Source: CAXXOK01 sp035353235 (lineage in GTDB: Bacteria > Bacillota > Clostridia > Christensenellales > Aristaeellaceae). Taken from it: a stretch of 30,903 nt of DNA. Positions within the stretch are counted from its first letter, which is position 1; each line of letters starts with the position of its first letter. Below, piece by piece: positions 1 through 8,900 of this stretch. The notes under the pieces were generated by a model. It was not told where the DNA came from and did no database searches. It worked only from the letters and a program-made list of their open reading frames with translations. Location of the stretch: assembly GCA_035353235.1 (NCBI GenBank), contig DAOPZG010000015.1, positions 1 through 30,903 of the forward strand. Direction: 5' to 3'. Position numbers and translations under genes: made by a program.

Positions 1-488
1 GCTTAATTCATGAGCGGAGTACCTCGAAATTGCGAACATCGCTTGACACTATCATCTCTATTCATTCCAAATCATCGGATAATGATGAATCATTGTATGT
101 TTTGATGGATTAGGCAGTAAACTGAGGAGGCTTATGCAACTGAGACCGTAAAGCAGTTTACGAGATCGTCGGGCCTACCGCATGCGGGCGGAATATGGTA
201 TAATACCTACGCATCAAAACAACCAAAGCCAAGGCGATACGGCAGGGTTTTTTACCCGGCCGTTGTGCTTCCGGGCTGCGGAGAAAGCGCGAACCGTTCC
301 GCATGTAACGGGGAATCCCATCGATACGTCGCTTTAACGTTTTGCGGAACTCGCTGGTGGATAAAACCTGTCGGGACGGCATAACGAACACGTTTCCACA
401 GAAATGATCGGCTTACAGGTGATGATTACCCAGTGCAACCTGGCATGGAAGAATTCGCTATTAACAGCAGGGAGATAGAGGAACAGAC
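1..488. other. Gene-poor left edge with possible structured leader
   Basis: No convincing coding region is seen in this stretch. It contains an extended -10 promoter (196-204) followed by about 280 nt of untranslated DNA before the YitT-type gene. Within it, 296-303 (GTTCCGCA) is exactly complementary to 343-350 (TGCGGAAC), and 255-259 can pair with 271-275. A leftward frame of 77 codons at 158-391 has no ribosome binding site and no recognisable domain, so it is not called. Whether the folded segment is a regulatory leader, a small RNA or chance cannot be decided here. Confidence 0.4.
196..204 (+). promoter_or_regulatory. Extended -10 promoter upstream of YitT-type gene
   Basis: TGG directly followed by a perfect TATAAT (199-204) gives an extended -10 element. 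No good -35 lies 16-18 nt upstream, which is tolerated by extended -10 promoters. Transcription would begin near 211, leaving a leader of about 278 nt. Confidence 0.5.
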
Positions 489-1364
489 ATGAGCAACCGT
501 AAGGGGATTCTGCGCAACGAACGTTTTATGGCTTATCTACAGATCACTGTGGGCTGCGTGCTCGCCGCAATGGCTTATCCCATGTTTTTAGTGCCGAACT
601 CGATTGCGCCGGGCGGACTGACCGGTATCGCGACCATTCTGAATTATCTGTTCGGCACTCCGGTAGGCACGATCAGCCTTCTGTTGAACATACCGTTGTT
701 CCTGATCGGTTATCGTTCGATGGGGCGGGTGTTTGCGTTCCGTTCGTTGGTAGCGACGATCCTTTTTTCGTTATTAATCGACTGGCTGCCCCTGCGCGCC
801 GTAACAAACGATATGCTTTTGGGTTCTTTATTCGGCGGTGTTTTAATGGGCCTCGGGCTTGGGCTGATCCTGCGCGGCGGCGCTACGACCGGGGGAAGTG
901 ACATGGTGGCGCGGATGGTGCATGCCCGCTTCCAGCATATCACAGTGGGTGCGTTTCTGTTTTTTATTGATTTTTGCGTGGTGCTCGCTGCCGGATTCTT
1001 TATCCGCGTGGAGTATGCCCTGTACGCATTTATCAGCATATTTGCCGGGTCCCGTGTAATCGACATGGTCGTGCAGGGTTTTACGCGCCAGAAGGCTTGC
1101 TATGTTATCACTTCCCGTACGGAAACCGTGAAGGAACATTTGATGAATGGGTTGGGCCGGGGGCTGACGATTCTGGATGCGCATGGTGGATTCCGGGGTG
1201 AGGAAAGACCGGTGATCCTTTGTATTGTGGGTGCACAGGAGGTAACAAGGCTTAAAAATATCGTCCGTACGGATGATGAGCGCGCTTTTGTGTTTATCAC
1301 CGACGCATATGAGGTGCTTGGCGAAGGTTTCCGCGACCTGAAAGACGCGGAAAATAAACTGTAA
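489..1364 (+). CDS. YitT family membrane protein (DUF2179 C-terminal domain)
   Basis: A 291-residue membrane protein of the YitT family, common in several paralogous copies in Firmicutes and mostly without a defined substrate. Residues of roughly 15-195 form five or six hydrophobic segments, including a Gly-rich stretch (GGVLMGLGLGLILRGGATTG) typical of the family around residues 117-136. The soluble tail (about 200-285) matches the DUF2179 domain, which resembles small ligand-binding sensor folds. ATG is preceded by GGGAGATAGAGG, so the start is well supported. The gene is alone, ending in an intrinsic terminator at 1376-1420. It is probably a transporter or exporter, but I do not assign a substrate. 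Confidence 0.85.
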   Translation: MSNRKGILRNERFMAYLQITVGCVLAAMAYPMFLVPNSIAPGGLTGIATILNYLFGTPVGTISLLLNIPLFLIGYRSMGRVFAFRSLVATILFSLLIDWLPLRAVTNDMLLGSLFGGVLMGLGLGLILRGGATTGGSDMVARMVHARFQHITVGAFLFFIDFCVVLAAGFFIRVEYALYAFISIFAGSRVIDMVVQGFTRQKACYVITSRTETVKEHLMNGLGRGLTILDAHGGFRGEERPVILCIVGAQEVTRLKNIVRTDDERAFVFITDAYEVLGEGFRDLKDAENKL

Positions 1365-1375
1365 TATTCGTAGGG

Positions 1376-1420
1376 ACGGACTGCCGTTATCTACAGGGCA
1401 GGGCTGTCCGTACTTTTTTT
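1376..1420 (+). terminator. Intrinsic terminator after YitT-type gene
   Basis: ACGGAC (1376-1381) pairs with GTCCGT (1406-1411), and after a T/T mismatch GCC pairs with GGC. The stem is followed by seven T residues (1414-1420). Confidence 0.75.
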
Positions 1421-1430
1421 GTGCGAGCGA

Positions 1431-1459
1431 TTGTGAAAAAATGAATTTCATGATATGAT
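1431..1459 (+). promoter_or_regulatory. Predicted araR promoter
   Basis: TTGTGA (1431-1436), a 17-nt spacer and TATGAT (1454-1459), with TGA directly before the -10 making it an extended element. It lies about 60 nt ahead of the araR start. I see no AraR-like GTACGTAC operator here, so autoregulation is not evident. Confidence 0.55.
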
Positions 1460-1518
1460 AGCGACAAAATACGGGGTGTTCAGGATGTCCGACACGAACC
1501 GTACAGGGGGAGAAGCGT

Positions 1519-2586
1519 ATGGAACCGAAGTACCAGTACGTCGCTGAAATCCTGCGGCATGATATAGCCAGCGGTCATTATAAAGACGGCGAAGCGCTGC
1601 TTACGGAAGCGGAATTGAAGCAAAAGTTTGGGGTCAGCCGGCAGACGGTGCGGCAGGCCATATCGCTACTGGAAAACGACGGACTCGTGATCCGCCGTCG
1701 CGGAAGCGGAACCTATGTTAACCACGGTGCGCGCAAGCACAGCGGAATGCTCAACGTGGGTGTAATCACCACATATATTACGGACTACATTTTCCCCAGT
1801 ATCGTTCGTGGCATCGAGAGCGCGCTCTCTGCGGAAAGTTGTATTATGAGCCTGTCTGCCACCTACAATCGCACGGATCATGAACGTTCTCTGCTGCAAA
1901 GGGTTCTGGAAACCCCGCTGGACGGCCTGATTGTGGAAGGAACCAAAACGGCGCTGCCCAACCCGAATACCGCCCTGTATGAAAAACTGTGGGAGCGTAA
2001 CATCCCCGTGGTCTTCATTAACGGATATTACCCCCAGCTGCCAAACGCGATTTCCGTTGTGACAGACGATCTGCAGGGCGGGCGGATGGCTGCCGCCTAT
2101 CTGGCGGATCGCGGCTACACACGGATCGGCGGGATATTTAAGAGCGACGATATGCAGGGGCATCTGCGCTACCAGGGTTTTTCCGACGAACTGCAAAGCC
2201 GCGGCCTGCGTGTGCGTGATGAAGCGGTTTGCTGGTTTACTACCGAGAATAAACGGCGTTTTCTGTCTGACGAAACCGGCGCGGAGTTTGTGAGAAGCCT
2301 GGAAGAAAATGTAGAAGCCGTAGTTTGCTACAACGATGAGATCGCGCTGGAGTTGCTGAAACTACTGGATGAAAAGGGGATTCTGGTTCCCGCAGATCTT
2401 TCCATCGTGAGCTTCGACAACAGCGCGTATGCGGGCGTGTGTCACCCAAAACTTACGTCGCTTTCCCATCCCAAGGATGAGTTTGGTCGCATTGCCGCTG
2501 AAAAACTGATTCATATGATCAATGGCAAACGTGAAGCCAGTTCGATATTACCGTGGGTTATGGTAGAGCGGGACAGCGTAAAGTAA
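1519..2586 (+). CDS. araR: Arabinose operon repressor AraR (GntR HTH + LacI-type sensor)
   Basis: A 355-residue transcriptional repressor. Residues 1-67 form a GntR-type winged helix (FGVSRQTVRQAISLLENDGL, then the wing RRRGSGTYV). Residues about 75-355 form a LacI/periplasmic-binding-type effector domain. The start of that domain (VGVITTYITDYIFPSIVRGI) and later CYNDEIAL and LTSLSHPK blocks closely resemble Bacillus subtilis AraR as I know it. This hybrid architecture is characteristic of AraR, which binds DNA until L-arabinose is present. The araB and araD genes follow directly, and a GTACGTAC-centred operator lies before araB, so the assignment is well supported. ATG at 1519 follows a GGGGGAGAAG ribosome binding site. 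The length is close to that of the B. subtilis protein. Confidence 0.93.
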   Translation: MEPKYQYVAEILRHDIASGHYKDGEALLTEAELKQKFGVSRQTVRQAISLLENDGLVIRRRGSGTYVNHGARKHSGMLNVGVITTYITDYIFPSIVRGIESALSAESCIMSLSATYNRTDHERSLLQRVLETPLDGLIVEGTKTALPNPNTALYEKLWERNIPVVFINGYYPQLPNAISVVTDDLQGGRMAAAYLADRGYTRIGGIFKSDDMQGHLRYQGFSDELQSRGLRVRDEAVCWFTTENKRRFLSDETGAEFVRSLEENVEAVVCYNDEIALELLKLLDEKGILVPADLSIVSFDNSAYAGVCHPKLTSLSHPKDEFGRIAAEKLIHMINGKREASSILPWVMVERDSVK

Positions 2587-2673
2587 ACTATCGTATTCGA
2601 TATAGCCGCTTAAACAAGGCGTTTGAGTACGTGGCAAATGGCATGGTTCTGGTGGAAATATCATCAACAACGC

Positions 2674-2702
2674 TTGCCAGATACATGGTTTTATGGTATA
2701 GT
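2674..2702 (+). promoter_or_regulatory. Predicted araB promoter
   Basis: TTGCCA (2674-2679), a 17-nt spacer and TATAGT (2697-2702), with TGG immediately before the -10. The predicted +1 is near 2709, just ahead of the AraR-like operator. Confidence 0.6.
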
Positions 2703-2710
2703 AAAAACAT

Positions 2711-2727
2711 TATTGGTACGTACAACT
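2711..2727. promoter_or_regulatory. AraR operator
   Basis: The core TTGGTACGTACAA contains the perfect palindrome GTACGTAC (2716-2723) and closely matches the AraR operator known from B. subtilis (ATTTGTACGTACAAAT type). It sits just downstream of the predicted araB +1, where a bound repressor would block transcription. Only one copy was found. Confidence 0.72.
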
Positions 2728-2767
2728 TCGGGGCATAGCCCCTGCAGTTCGAAGGAGGATGTTTAAT

Positions 2768-4429
2768 ATGAGTAAATATACCATTGGGGTCGATTACGGT
2801 ACGCTCAGTGGCCGAGCTGTATTGGTTGAGGTCGGCACAGGGAAGGAAGTCGCGTCTGCTGTATACGAATATCCTCACGCGGTGATGGATACCCAGTTGC
2901 CCTGCGGAAAAAAGCTGGGGCAGGACTGGGCTTTGCAGTATCCACAGGATTATGTAGATGTTTTATACCATACCGTACCTGAAGTGATGAAACAGTCCGG
3001 CGTGAAACCGGATGATGTAATTGGCATGGGTACGGACTTTACCGCCTGTACAGTGCTGCCTGTGAAACACGACGGAACCCCGCTGTGCGACTTACCAGAG
3101 TTTGCGGAGAACCCGCACGCGTATGTGAAACTGTGGAAACATCACGCCGCGCAGGATAAGGCGAATCAACTGAACGAAATCGCGGCGGCACGCGGTGAAA
3201 AATGGCTGAAGAACTACGGCGGCAAAATCAGCAGCGAATGGCTCTTCCCCAAACTGTGGCAGATACTGGACGAAGCGCCGGAAGTATACGCCGCAATGGA
3301 CGATTTTGTGGAAGCGGCGGACTGGATCGTATGGCAGTTGACCGGCGTACAGACTCGCAACTCCTGCTGTGCCGGATACAAGGCGATGTATAACAAAACC
3401 ACCGGTTACCCGGACAAGGGGTTCTTTAAAGCGTTGGATCCGCGGATGGAAAACGTGATTGCTGAAAAACTCTCCTGCCCGGTAACACCTCTTGGGCAAA
3501 AAGCGGGCGGGTTAACGGAAGCGATGGCGGCCAAACTGGGATTGAAAGCGGGTACTGCCGTATCCATTGGCAATGTGGACGCACATGTATGCGTACCTGC
3601 CGTAGGGATCGACGCTCCAGGCAAAATGCTGGCTATTATCGGAACCTCTACCTGTCACATGATGATGGGCACCGCAGAACATCAGGTACCCGGAATGTGC
3701 GGTGTGGTACAGGATGGCATCATGCCCGGTTTCGCTGGCTACGAGGCGGGCCAGAGCTGTGTGGGCGACCACTTTGCGTGGTTCGTGGATAACTGCTGTC
3801 CGGCCAGCTATCTGGAAGCGGCGAAGGCAAAGGGATTGAATGCGCACCAATACCTGACGGAGCTTGCCGCTAAACAAAAGGTTGGAGAGCACGGTCTGGT
3901 TGCGCTGGACTGGTGGAATGGCAACCGGAGCGTTCTGGTCGATGTGGACCTGACCGGGATGATGCTGGGTATGACCCTGCAGACGAAGCCGGAAGATATG
4001 TATCGCGCATTGGTGGAGGCCACGGCTTACGGCACCCGGATGATCATCGAAAACTACCGTGAACACGGTGTGGCGGTCGAAGCTTTCTTCGCAAGCGGCG
4101 GCATCAGCCAGAAAAACCCGATGATGATGCAGATTTATGCGGATGTGCTGAACATGGAGATTAAGATCGCCGGAAGCGCGCAGGGCCCGGCACTGGGCAG
4201 CGCAATTTTCGGGGCAGTGGCCGCGGGCAAGGCTGCGGGTGGCTATAACGATGTGTTCACCGCTGCGCGCGATATGGGCAAGGTAAAAGACACGGTCTAT
4301 CGTCCCATCGCCGAGAATGCGAAAATGTATGACAAACTGTTTGCGGAGTACCGTGTTCTGCACGATTACTTTGGTCGTGGTGCGAACGATGTGATGAAGC
4401 GCCTGAAGGCGATCAAGGCGCAGGCCTGA
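2768..4429 (+). CDS. araB: L-ribulokinase AraB
   Basis: A 553-residue cytosolic FGGY-family sugar kinase that phosphorylates L-ribulose to L-ribulose 5-phosphate. The N-terminal phosphate-binding motif IGVDYGTLSGRAVLVE, the block MGTDFTACTVLP and the segment CCAGYKAMY near residue 200 are typical of AraB. The C-terminal FGGY half includes IIGTSTCHMMMG, FAGYEAGQSCVGD and the ASGGISQKNPMMMQIYADVL nucleotide-binding region. The length fits the family (about 550-565). I chose the ATG at 2768 because GAAGGAGG ends nine nt before it; an in-frame ATG at 2759 abuts the ribosome binding site and is unlikely to be used. The gene is under a promoter with an AraR-like operator. Arabinose isomerase, the preceding step, is not adjacent. 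Confidence 0.95.
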   Translation: MSKYTIGVDYGTLSGRAVLVEVGTGKEVASAVYEYPHAVMDTQLPCGKKLGQDWALQYPQDYVDVLYHTVPEVMKQSGVKPDDVIGMGTDFTACTVLPVKHDGTPLCDLPEFAENPHAYVKLWKHHAAQDKANQLNEIAAARGEKWLKNYGGKISSEWLFPKLWQILDEAPEVYAAMDDFVEAADWIVWQLTGVQTRNSCCAGYKAMYNKTTGYPDKGFFKALDPRMENVIAEKLSCPVTPLGQKAGGLTEAMAAKLGLKAGTAVSIGNVDAHVCVPAVGIDAPGKMLAIIGTSTCHMMMGTAEHQVPGMCGVVQDGIMPGFAGYEAGQSCVGDHFAWFVDNCCPASYLEAAKAKGLNAHQYLTELAAKQKVGEHGLVALDWWNGNRSVLVDVDLTGMMLGMTLQTKPEDMYRALVEATAYGTRMIIENYREHGVAVEAFFASGGISQKNPMMMQIYADVLNMEIKIAGSAQGPALGSAIFGAVAAGKAAGGYNDVFTAARDMGKVKDTVYRPIAENAKMYDKLFAEYRVLHDYFGRGANDVMKRLKAIKAQA

Positions 4430-4467
4430 AAAAGAAACGGCGGAAAGCCCCAACGTTCAATCTGTTA

Positions 4468-4572
4468 TAAAGGTTCATCTGTATTATCACTCGCGGGTAA
4501 GCAGGAAGCTCCATATCCGAACGGGTATGCTAAACATCTTGTTATCCTTGCTTACCGGCACCTGAACCTTTA
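4468..4572. repeat. Three-tier nested stem-loop between araB and araD
   Basis: The outer arms TAAAGGTTCA (4468-4477) and TGAACCTTTA (4563-4572) are perfect 10-bp complements. A middle stem pairs GGTAAGCA (4496-4503) with TGCTTACC (4549-4556), with a further GG/CC across a one-base bulge. An inner hairpin pairs CATATCC (4512-4518) with GGGTATG (4523-4529) around GAAC. No T-tract follows, so it is not an ordinary intrinsic terminator. It may stabilise or process the araB-araD transcript, or be a small palindromic element. Confidence 0.65.
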
Positions 4573-4634
4573 CATGAACTATCAGAAAGATTGTCAGTAG
4601 TCTGCTGTTTTCTGCTGAACAAAGGAGAAATTTC

Positions 4635-5339
4635 ATGTTAAAATCCCTGAAAGAAGCCGTTTACGAAGCAAACATGCTGTTGCCCGCACATCAGCTGGTC
4701 ACGTTCACATGGGGAAATGTGTCCGGCATCGATCGTGAAAAGGGTTTGTTCGTGATAAAGCCTTCCGGTGTACCCTACGAGGAACTGACCCCGGAAGACA
4801 TGGTGGTAATGGATTTGCAGGGGAATAAGGTGGAGGGGAAGATGAACCCTTCCAGCGACACGCCTACCCATATGGAACTGTACAACCGTTTCTCAGGCGT
4901 GGGTGGCATCGTACATACGCACAGCCGTTGGGCAACCATCTGGGCGCAAGCCGGGCGGGAGATACCGCCGTACGGCACAACGCACGCGGATTATATTTAC
5001 GGGCCTGTGCCGATTACCCGCTCGCTTACAAAGGATGAAGTGGAACGTGCTTACGAGCTGGAAACCGGCAAGGTGATCGCCGCGCATTTTGAACAGGATC
5101 ATCTGGACCCCAAAGCGGTTCCCTGCGTGCTGGTTCGCAACCACGGTCCCTTTGCCTGGGGGAAGGATGCGATGGAAGCCGTTCATAACGCCGTAGTGCT
5201 GGAAGAAGTAGCCATGATGGCCTGGCATGTGGAGGCGCTGCCGATGAACCAGACGCACGAAGACATGCCGGACTATTTAAAAGAAAAGCATTATCAGCGT
5301 AAACATGGCCCCAGCGCTTATTACGGGCAGAAAAAGTAA
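4635..5339 (+). CDS. araD: L-ribulose-5-phosphate 4-epimerase AraD
   Basis: A 234-residue class II aldolase-fold enzyme that converts L-ribulose 5-phosphate to D-xylulose 5-phosphate, the last step of the arabinose pathway before the pentose phosphate pathway. The motifs seen are FTWGNVSGID near residue 24, the phosphate-binding KPSGVPYEELTPEDMVVMDL, SSDTPTHMELY, the zinc-binding HTHSRWATIWAQ and the C-terminal VRNHGPFAWG with a further zinc-ligand His. Length matches the family (about 230). ATG follows AAAGGAGAAATTTC. It is 205 nt downstream of araB with a large stem-loop between them, so its expression may be adjusted separately from araB although no separate promoter is obvious. Confidence 0.95.
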   Translation: MLKSLKEAVYEANMLLPAHQLVTFTWGNVSGIDREKGLFVIKPSGVPYEELTPEDMVVMDLQGNKVEGKMNPSSDTPTHMELYNRFSGVGGIVHTHSRWATIWAQAGREIPPYGTTHADYIYGPVPITRSLTKDEVERAYELETGKVIAAHFEQDHLDPKAVPCVLVRNHGPFAWGKDAMEAVHNAVVLEEVAMMAWHVEALPMNQTHEDMPDYLKEKHYQRKHGPSAYYGQKK

Positions 5340-5342
5340 AGC

Positions 5343-5390
5343 AATTCGCTCCGACTGTTCGTGACATCCGTCCAACTTTCGGAGCAAATT
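5343..5390 (+). terminator. Possible weak terminator after araD
   Basis: AATT-c-GCTCCGA (5343-5354) can pair with TCGGAGC-a-AATT (5379-5390), leaving a 24-nt loop. The following T-tract is poor (TTATAACC), so termination would be weak. Confidence 0.4.
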
Positions 5391-5432
5391 TTATAACCAT
5401 GGAAGTGCAATAAAGAAAGGGGCGACCTGTTC

Positions 5433-5825
5433 ATGCGGCTTGGCGCGACACTCTACATCCGTAACACAGCCGAAGCGGCGGGGTTTTATCAGGAGGCGTT
5501 TGGGTTGACGCTGGGGTATCACGAGAAGAACGAGGATGGCTCCTTTCTGCATGCGGCGCTGGAGAAAGATGGTCACGAGGTTTTCGCCATCAGTGAATGC
5601 ACCAACGAGCCGTTTGTGAAAATGATGCTGGCTTCCAACCTGAAAACCGCGCGCCCGACAATGAGTTATGGGCTGGATTTTGATTCGCCGGAGGCGGTAC
5701 GAAAAGCTTACGAAATACTTTCTGTGGACGGAACTGTGCTGCTTCCGATCGGCGCTCTGCCCTGGAGCGCGTGCTGCGCGGAGGTCATAGACCGCTATGG
5801 GGTCTACTGGTACCTGACGGTATAA
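5433..5825 (+). CDS. VOC (glyoxalase/PhnB-like) family protein
   Basis: A 130-residue protein of the vicinal oxygen chelate fold. The N-terminus (GATLYIRNTAEAAGFYQEAF, then GLTLGYHEKNEDGSFLHAAL) shows the beta-alpha-beta pattern of PhnB/glyoxalase-like proteins, and the C-terminus ends PWSACCAEVIDRYGVYWYLTV, matching the PhnB-like ending in which a Trp-rich strand closes the barrel. Such proteins are often small-molecule lyases, isomerases or binding proteins; the substrate is unknown. It follows araD by 93 nt and may be read through into, but no functional link to arabinose is evident. AAAGGGG lies 10 nt before the ATG. A strong bidirectional terminator follows. Confidence 0.8.
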   Translation: MRLGATLYIRNTAEAAGFYQEAFGLTLGYHEKNEDGSFLHAALEKDGHEVFAISECTNEPFVKMMLASNLKTARPTMSYGLDFDSPEAVRKAYEILSVDGTVLLPIGALPWSACCAEVIDRYGVYWYLTV

Positions 5826-5848
5826 TTACTCGCAATACTTGTTTATTT

Positions 5849-5880
5849 AAAAAGCGAACCATTAACAGGTTCGCTTTTTT
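5849..5880. terminator. Bidirectional intrinsic terminator between VOC gene and mfd
   Basis: AAAAAGCGAACC (5849-5860) and GGTTCGCTTTTT (5868-5879) form a 12-bp stem around a 7-nt loop. The A-run on one side and T-run on the other let it serve both converging transcripts. Confidence 0.9.
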
Positions 5881-5910
5881 GATGAATTTGCCGATCAAAA
5901 TCACTGCAGC

Positions 5911-8900
5911 TCATAGTGTTTGCTGCTCAGCCTTTTTCTGTTCGGTCAGTTCCCGTGCGTGGTTGTGCATCTTCGTAAGAAGGTCAATCCCCAGTGCCAT
6001 TGCCGTTTCAGCAGACATATCCGCCTGACGAAGCAGCATTTCCGGCGGTTGGCGAAGGCTAAACACAAGTCTGGGGTCCGTGTCTGCGGCAGCGGTGTAC
6101 AATACTATCGGATCGGGCATATATTGATTATCCAACCGCAGATGCAGTCCATCGGGCCGCAGGAACAGATGATTGACCCCGAGTTTTCGGGTTACGGCGC
6201 GTAACTGGGCAATGGAGATCAGGTTTTTCACCGGCTCGGGAATATCACCGAAACGGTCAATCAATTCTTCCTCAATGTTTATACGGGAAGTTTGATCCTC
6301 AATCATGGCGATCCGTTTATAGATTTCGATCCGCATCTTTTCATCCGGCACGAAATCTGCGGGCAGGAACGCGTTTACGGCAAGCTCCACGCGGGTATCC
6401 AGTTCCGGAATTTCTTCGCGTCCCTGCGCTTCGCCCACAGCCTGCTCAATCAGTTTCACGTACATGTCATAGCCTACCGTGCTCAGGTGGCCGTGCTGCT
6501 CCGGGCCTAACACGTCGCCCGCACCGCGGATTTCAAGATCTCGCATGGCGATACGGTATCCCGCGCCGAACTCCGTAAACTCCCGTATGGCCGACAGACG
6601 CTTCTCCGCGGTTTCGCTGAGCAGTTTGTCGCGCCGGATGGTGAAATAGGCGTATGCCTGTCGGTTGCTGCGACCCACACGCCCGCGAATCTGGTAAAGC
6701 TGGCTCAGCCCAAAACGATCCGCGTCAAAGACAATCAGGGTATTCGCCTCAGGCACGTCCAGACCGCTTTCAATGATGGTGGTACAAAGCAGAACGTCAA
6801 ACGCGCCAGCGTAGAAATCCAGCATCACGTCTTCCAGCGCGTTCTCCCGCATCTGACCGTGCGCTACACCAATCCGCGCTTCCGGCACCAGCGTTTTCAG
6901 GCGGTCGAACATTTGTCCGATAGTGCGGACGCGGTTATACAGAAAATACACCTGACCACCACGGTTAATTTCACGGCGGATGGCCTCGGCAATCATCGCT
7001 TCATCGTACGGCGCAACATAGGTTTTTACGGGCATCCGTTCTTCCGGCGGGGTTTCCAGTATGCTCATGTCGCGAATGCCGACCATACTCATGTGCAGAG
7101 TGCGGGGGATCGGCGTGGCGGACAGCGTAAGCACATCCACTGTAGTTTTGATATGCTTAATGGCTTCCTTGTGATTTACGCCGAAACGCTGTTCCTCATC
7201 CACGATTAGCAGACCGAGATTGCGAAACTGTACATCCTTAGCCAGAATGCGGTGCGTGCCGATCAACAGATCAATCTTGCCGTCTTTCAACCTTTGGATA
7301 ATTTCCTTCTGCTCTTTTGGGCTGCGGAAGCGGCTGAGCATATCAAAGGTAACGGGGAAGCCTGCGAAGCGTTTTTTTACCGTATTCAGATGCTGTTGAA
7401 CCAGAATGGTCGTAGGCGCAAGAATGGCGACCTGTTTGCCGTCCAGCACAGCCTTGAATGCAGCCCGCAGGGCAACCTCGGTCTTTCCATAACCGACGTC
7501 TCCGCACAGCAGACGGTCCATGTTGCGGGGGCTTTCCATATCCGCGAAAATCTGCTCCACGCACTGTTGCTGGTCGGCGGTCAGTTCGTAGGGGAACATG
7601 TCCTCAAATTCCCGTTGCCATGGCGTTTCATGGCTGAAAGCGTACCCCGGCGTTCGCTGACGTGCCGCGTACAGTTCAGCCAGATCGAAGGCCAGCTTCT
7701 TAAGCCCGGCTTTTACTTTGCTCTTTTGCCGTTCCCATTCGCCGCCGCCTAAGCGATTCAGCTTTGGCGCGCTGTGCTCCGCGCCGATAAACTTCTGCAC
7801 GCGGTCAAACTGGTCGGTGGGAACGTACAGTTTATCATTGCCAAGATAACGGATCAGCAGATAATCCCGCGTGACCCCTTCAGTGTTGAGCTGCACCACG
7901 CCGTCAAAAATGCCTACGCCATGGATATCATGTACCACGAAATCACCGGGTTTAAGGTCGGTAAAGGACGCGATGCGTTCTCCGGCGTTTTGCCGCTTCT
8001 TCGCCCGCTGATAACTGGTGCCGAAAAGATCGCTGTCCGCGACCAGACAAAGCCCTGCTTCGGTATTGCGGAAACCCTTGCTGAAGCTGACGGGCAGCAG
8101 GATCACTTCTCCGGCAATCAGATTGCCGTCCAGTGTCTCGGCATAGGTCGCGGGGGTTCCCTGTTCGGCCAACGAGCGTAAAAGCCGGCGGCCTCGCGCC
8201 TCGCCGCCGGTCAGCAGCACGATCGCCATGCCCTGTTCCTTCCAACCGGCTATATCTTTACACAGTGGCTCCAAACGGCTCTGATAGGGCATCACGGGTT
8301 CGCTCTGCCAGGTGAGCGCCGCTTCGGGGTTCAGGCGGCCAAGTCCGCGGGTGAGATCGCTCAGCGCGGTAACGGAACGGTGGGCAAACGAAGCAAGCAG
8401 ATCATCGTAGGTATACAGCAGATTCCGTTGCGCGTCAAAGCCGTCGCCGCGGCGCGCCGCTTCCTGCCATTCTTCCAGAAAAGCGTCGCGTTTTGTTTTC
8501 ACGCGAATCTGCAGTTGATCCGGCTGATCCACCAGAACGATGGGATCGGTCAGATAATCCGTCGCAAAACAGGCATCCGGGCAAAGCACATTCATCCACA
8601 TAGGTGCGGTGCGGATCGGATGGCCGTCCCGCACGCGCTGCACATCGTCAAGATGGCGCTTCAACTGGGCCTCCCGCTCCTGTTCGGCGGACAGCGTATC
8701 CACAGGGCGCGGTGCGTGCGTCGGCTTACCTTTGGCTTTCGCGTCGGCATCCAGAATTGCGGTTGCGGCCATTTCTTTTACAGCTTCATTTTCTTCGTCC
8801 AGTTGATCCAGCGCAGCTAGAAAAGAATCCGTTGCCGACAGCTCTGTTGGTATCCCCGCTTCCGAAGAGGGACTGATCAGCACAGCGACGGATGCTACGG

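Noticed and set aside
158..391. Leftward open frame of 77 codons upstream of the YitT-type gene
   Set aside because: No ribosome binding site, biased basic composition, no recognisable domain, and it lies over a predicted promoter.
380..412. Resemblance to the 3' end of RNase P RNA (ACAGAAA then GGCTTACAG)
   Set aside because: The other conserved RNase P segments were not found upstream, so a chance match is more likely.
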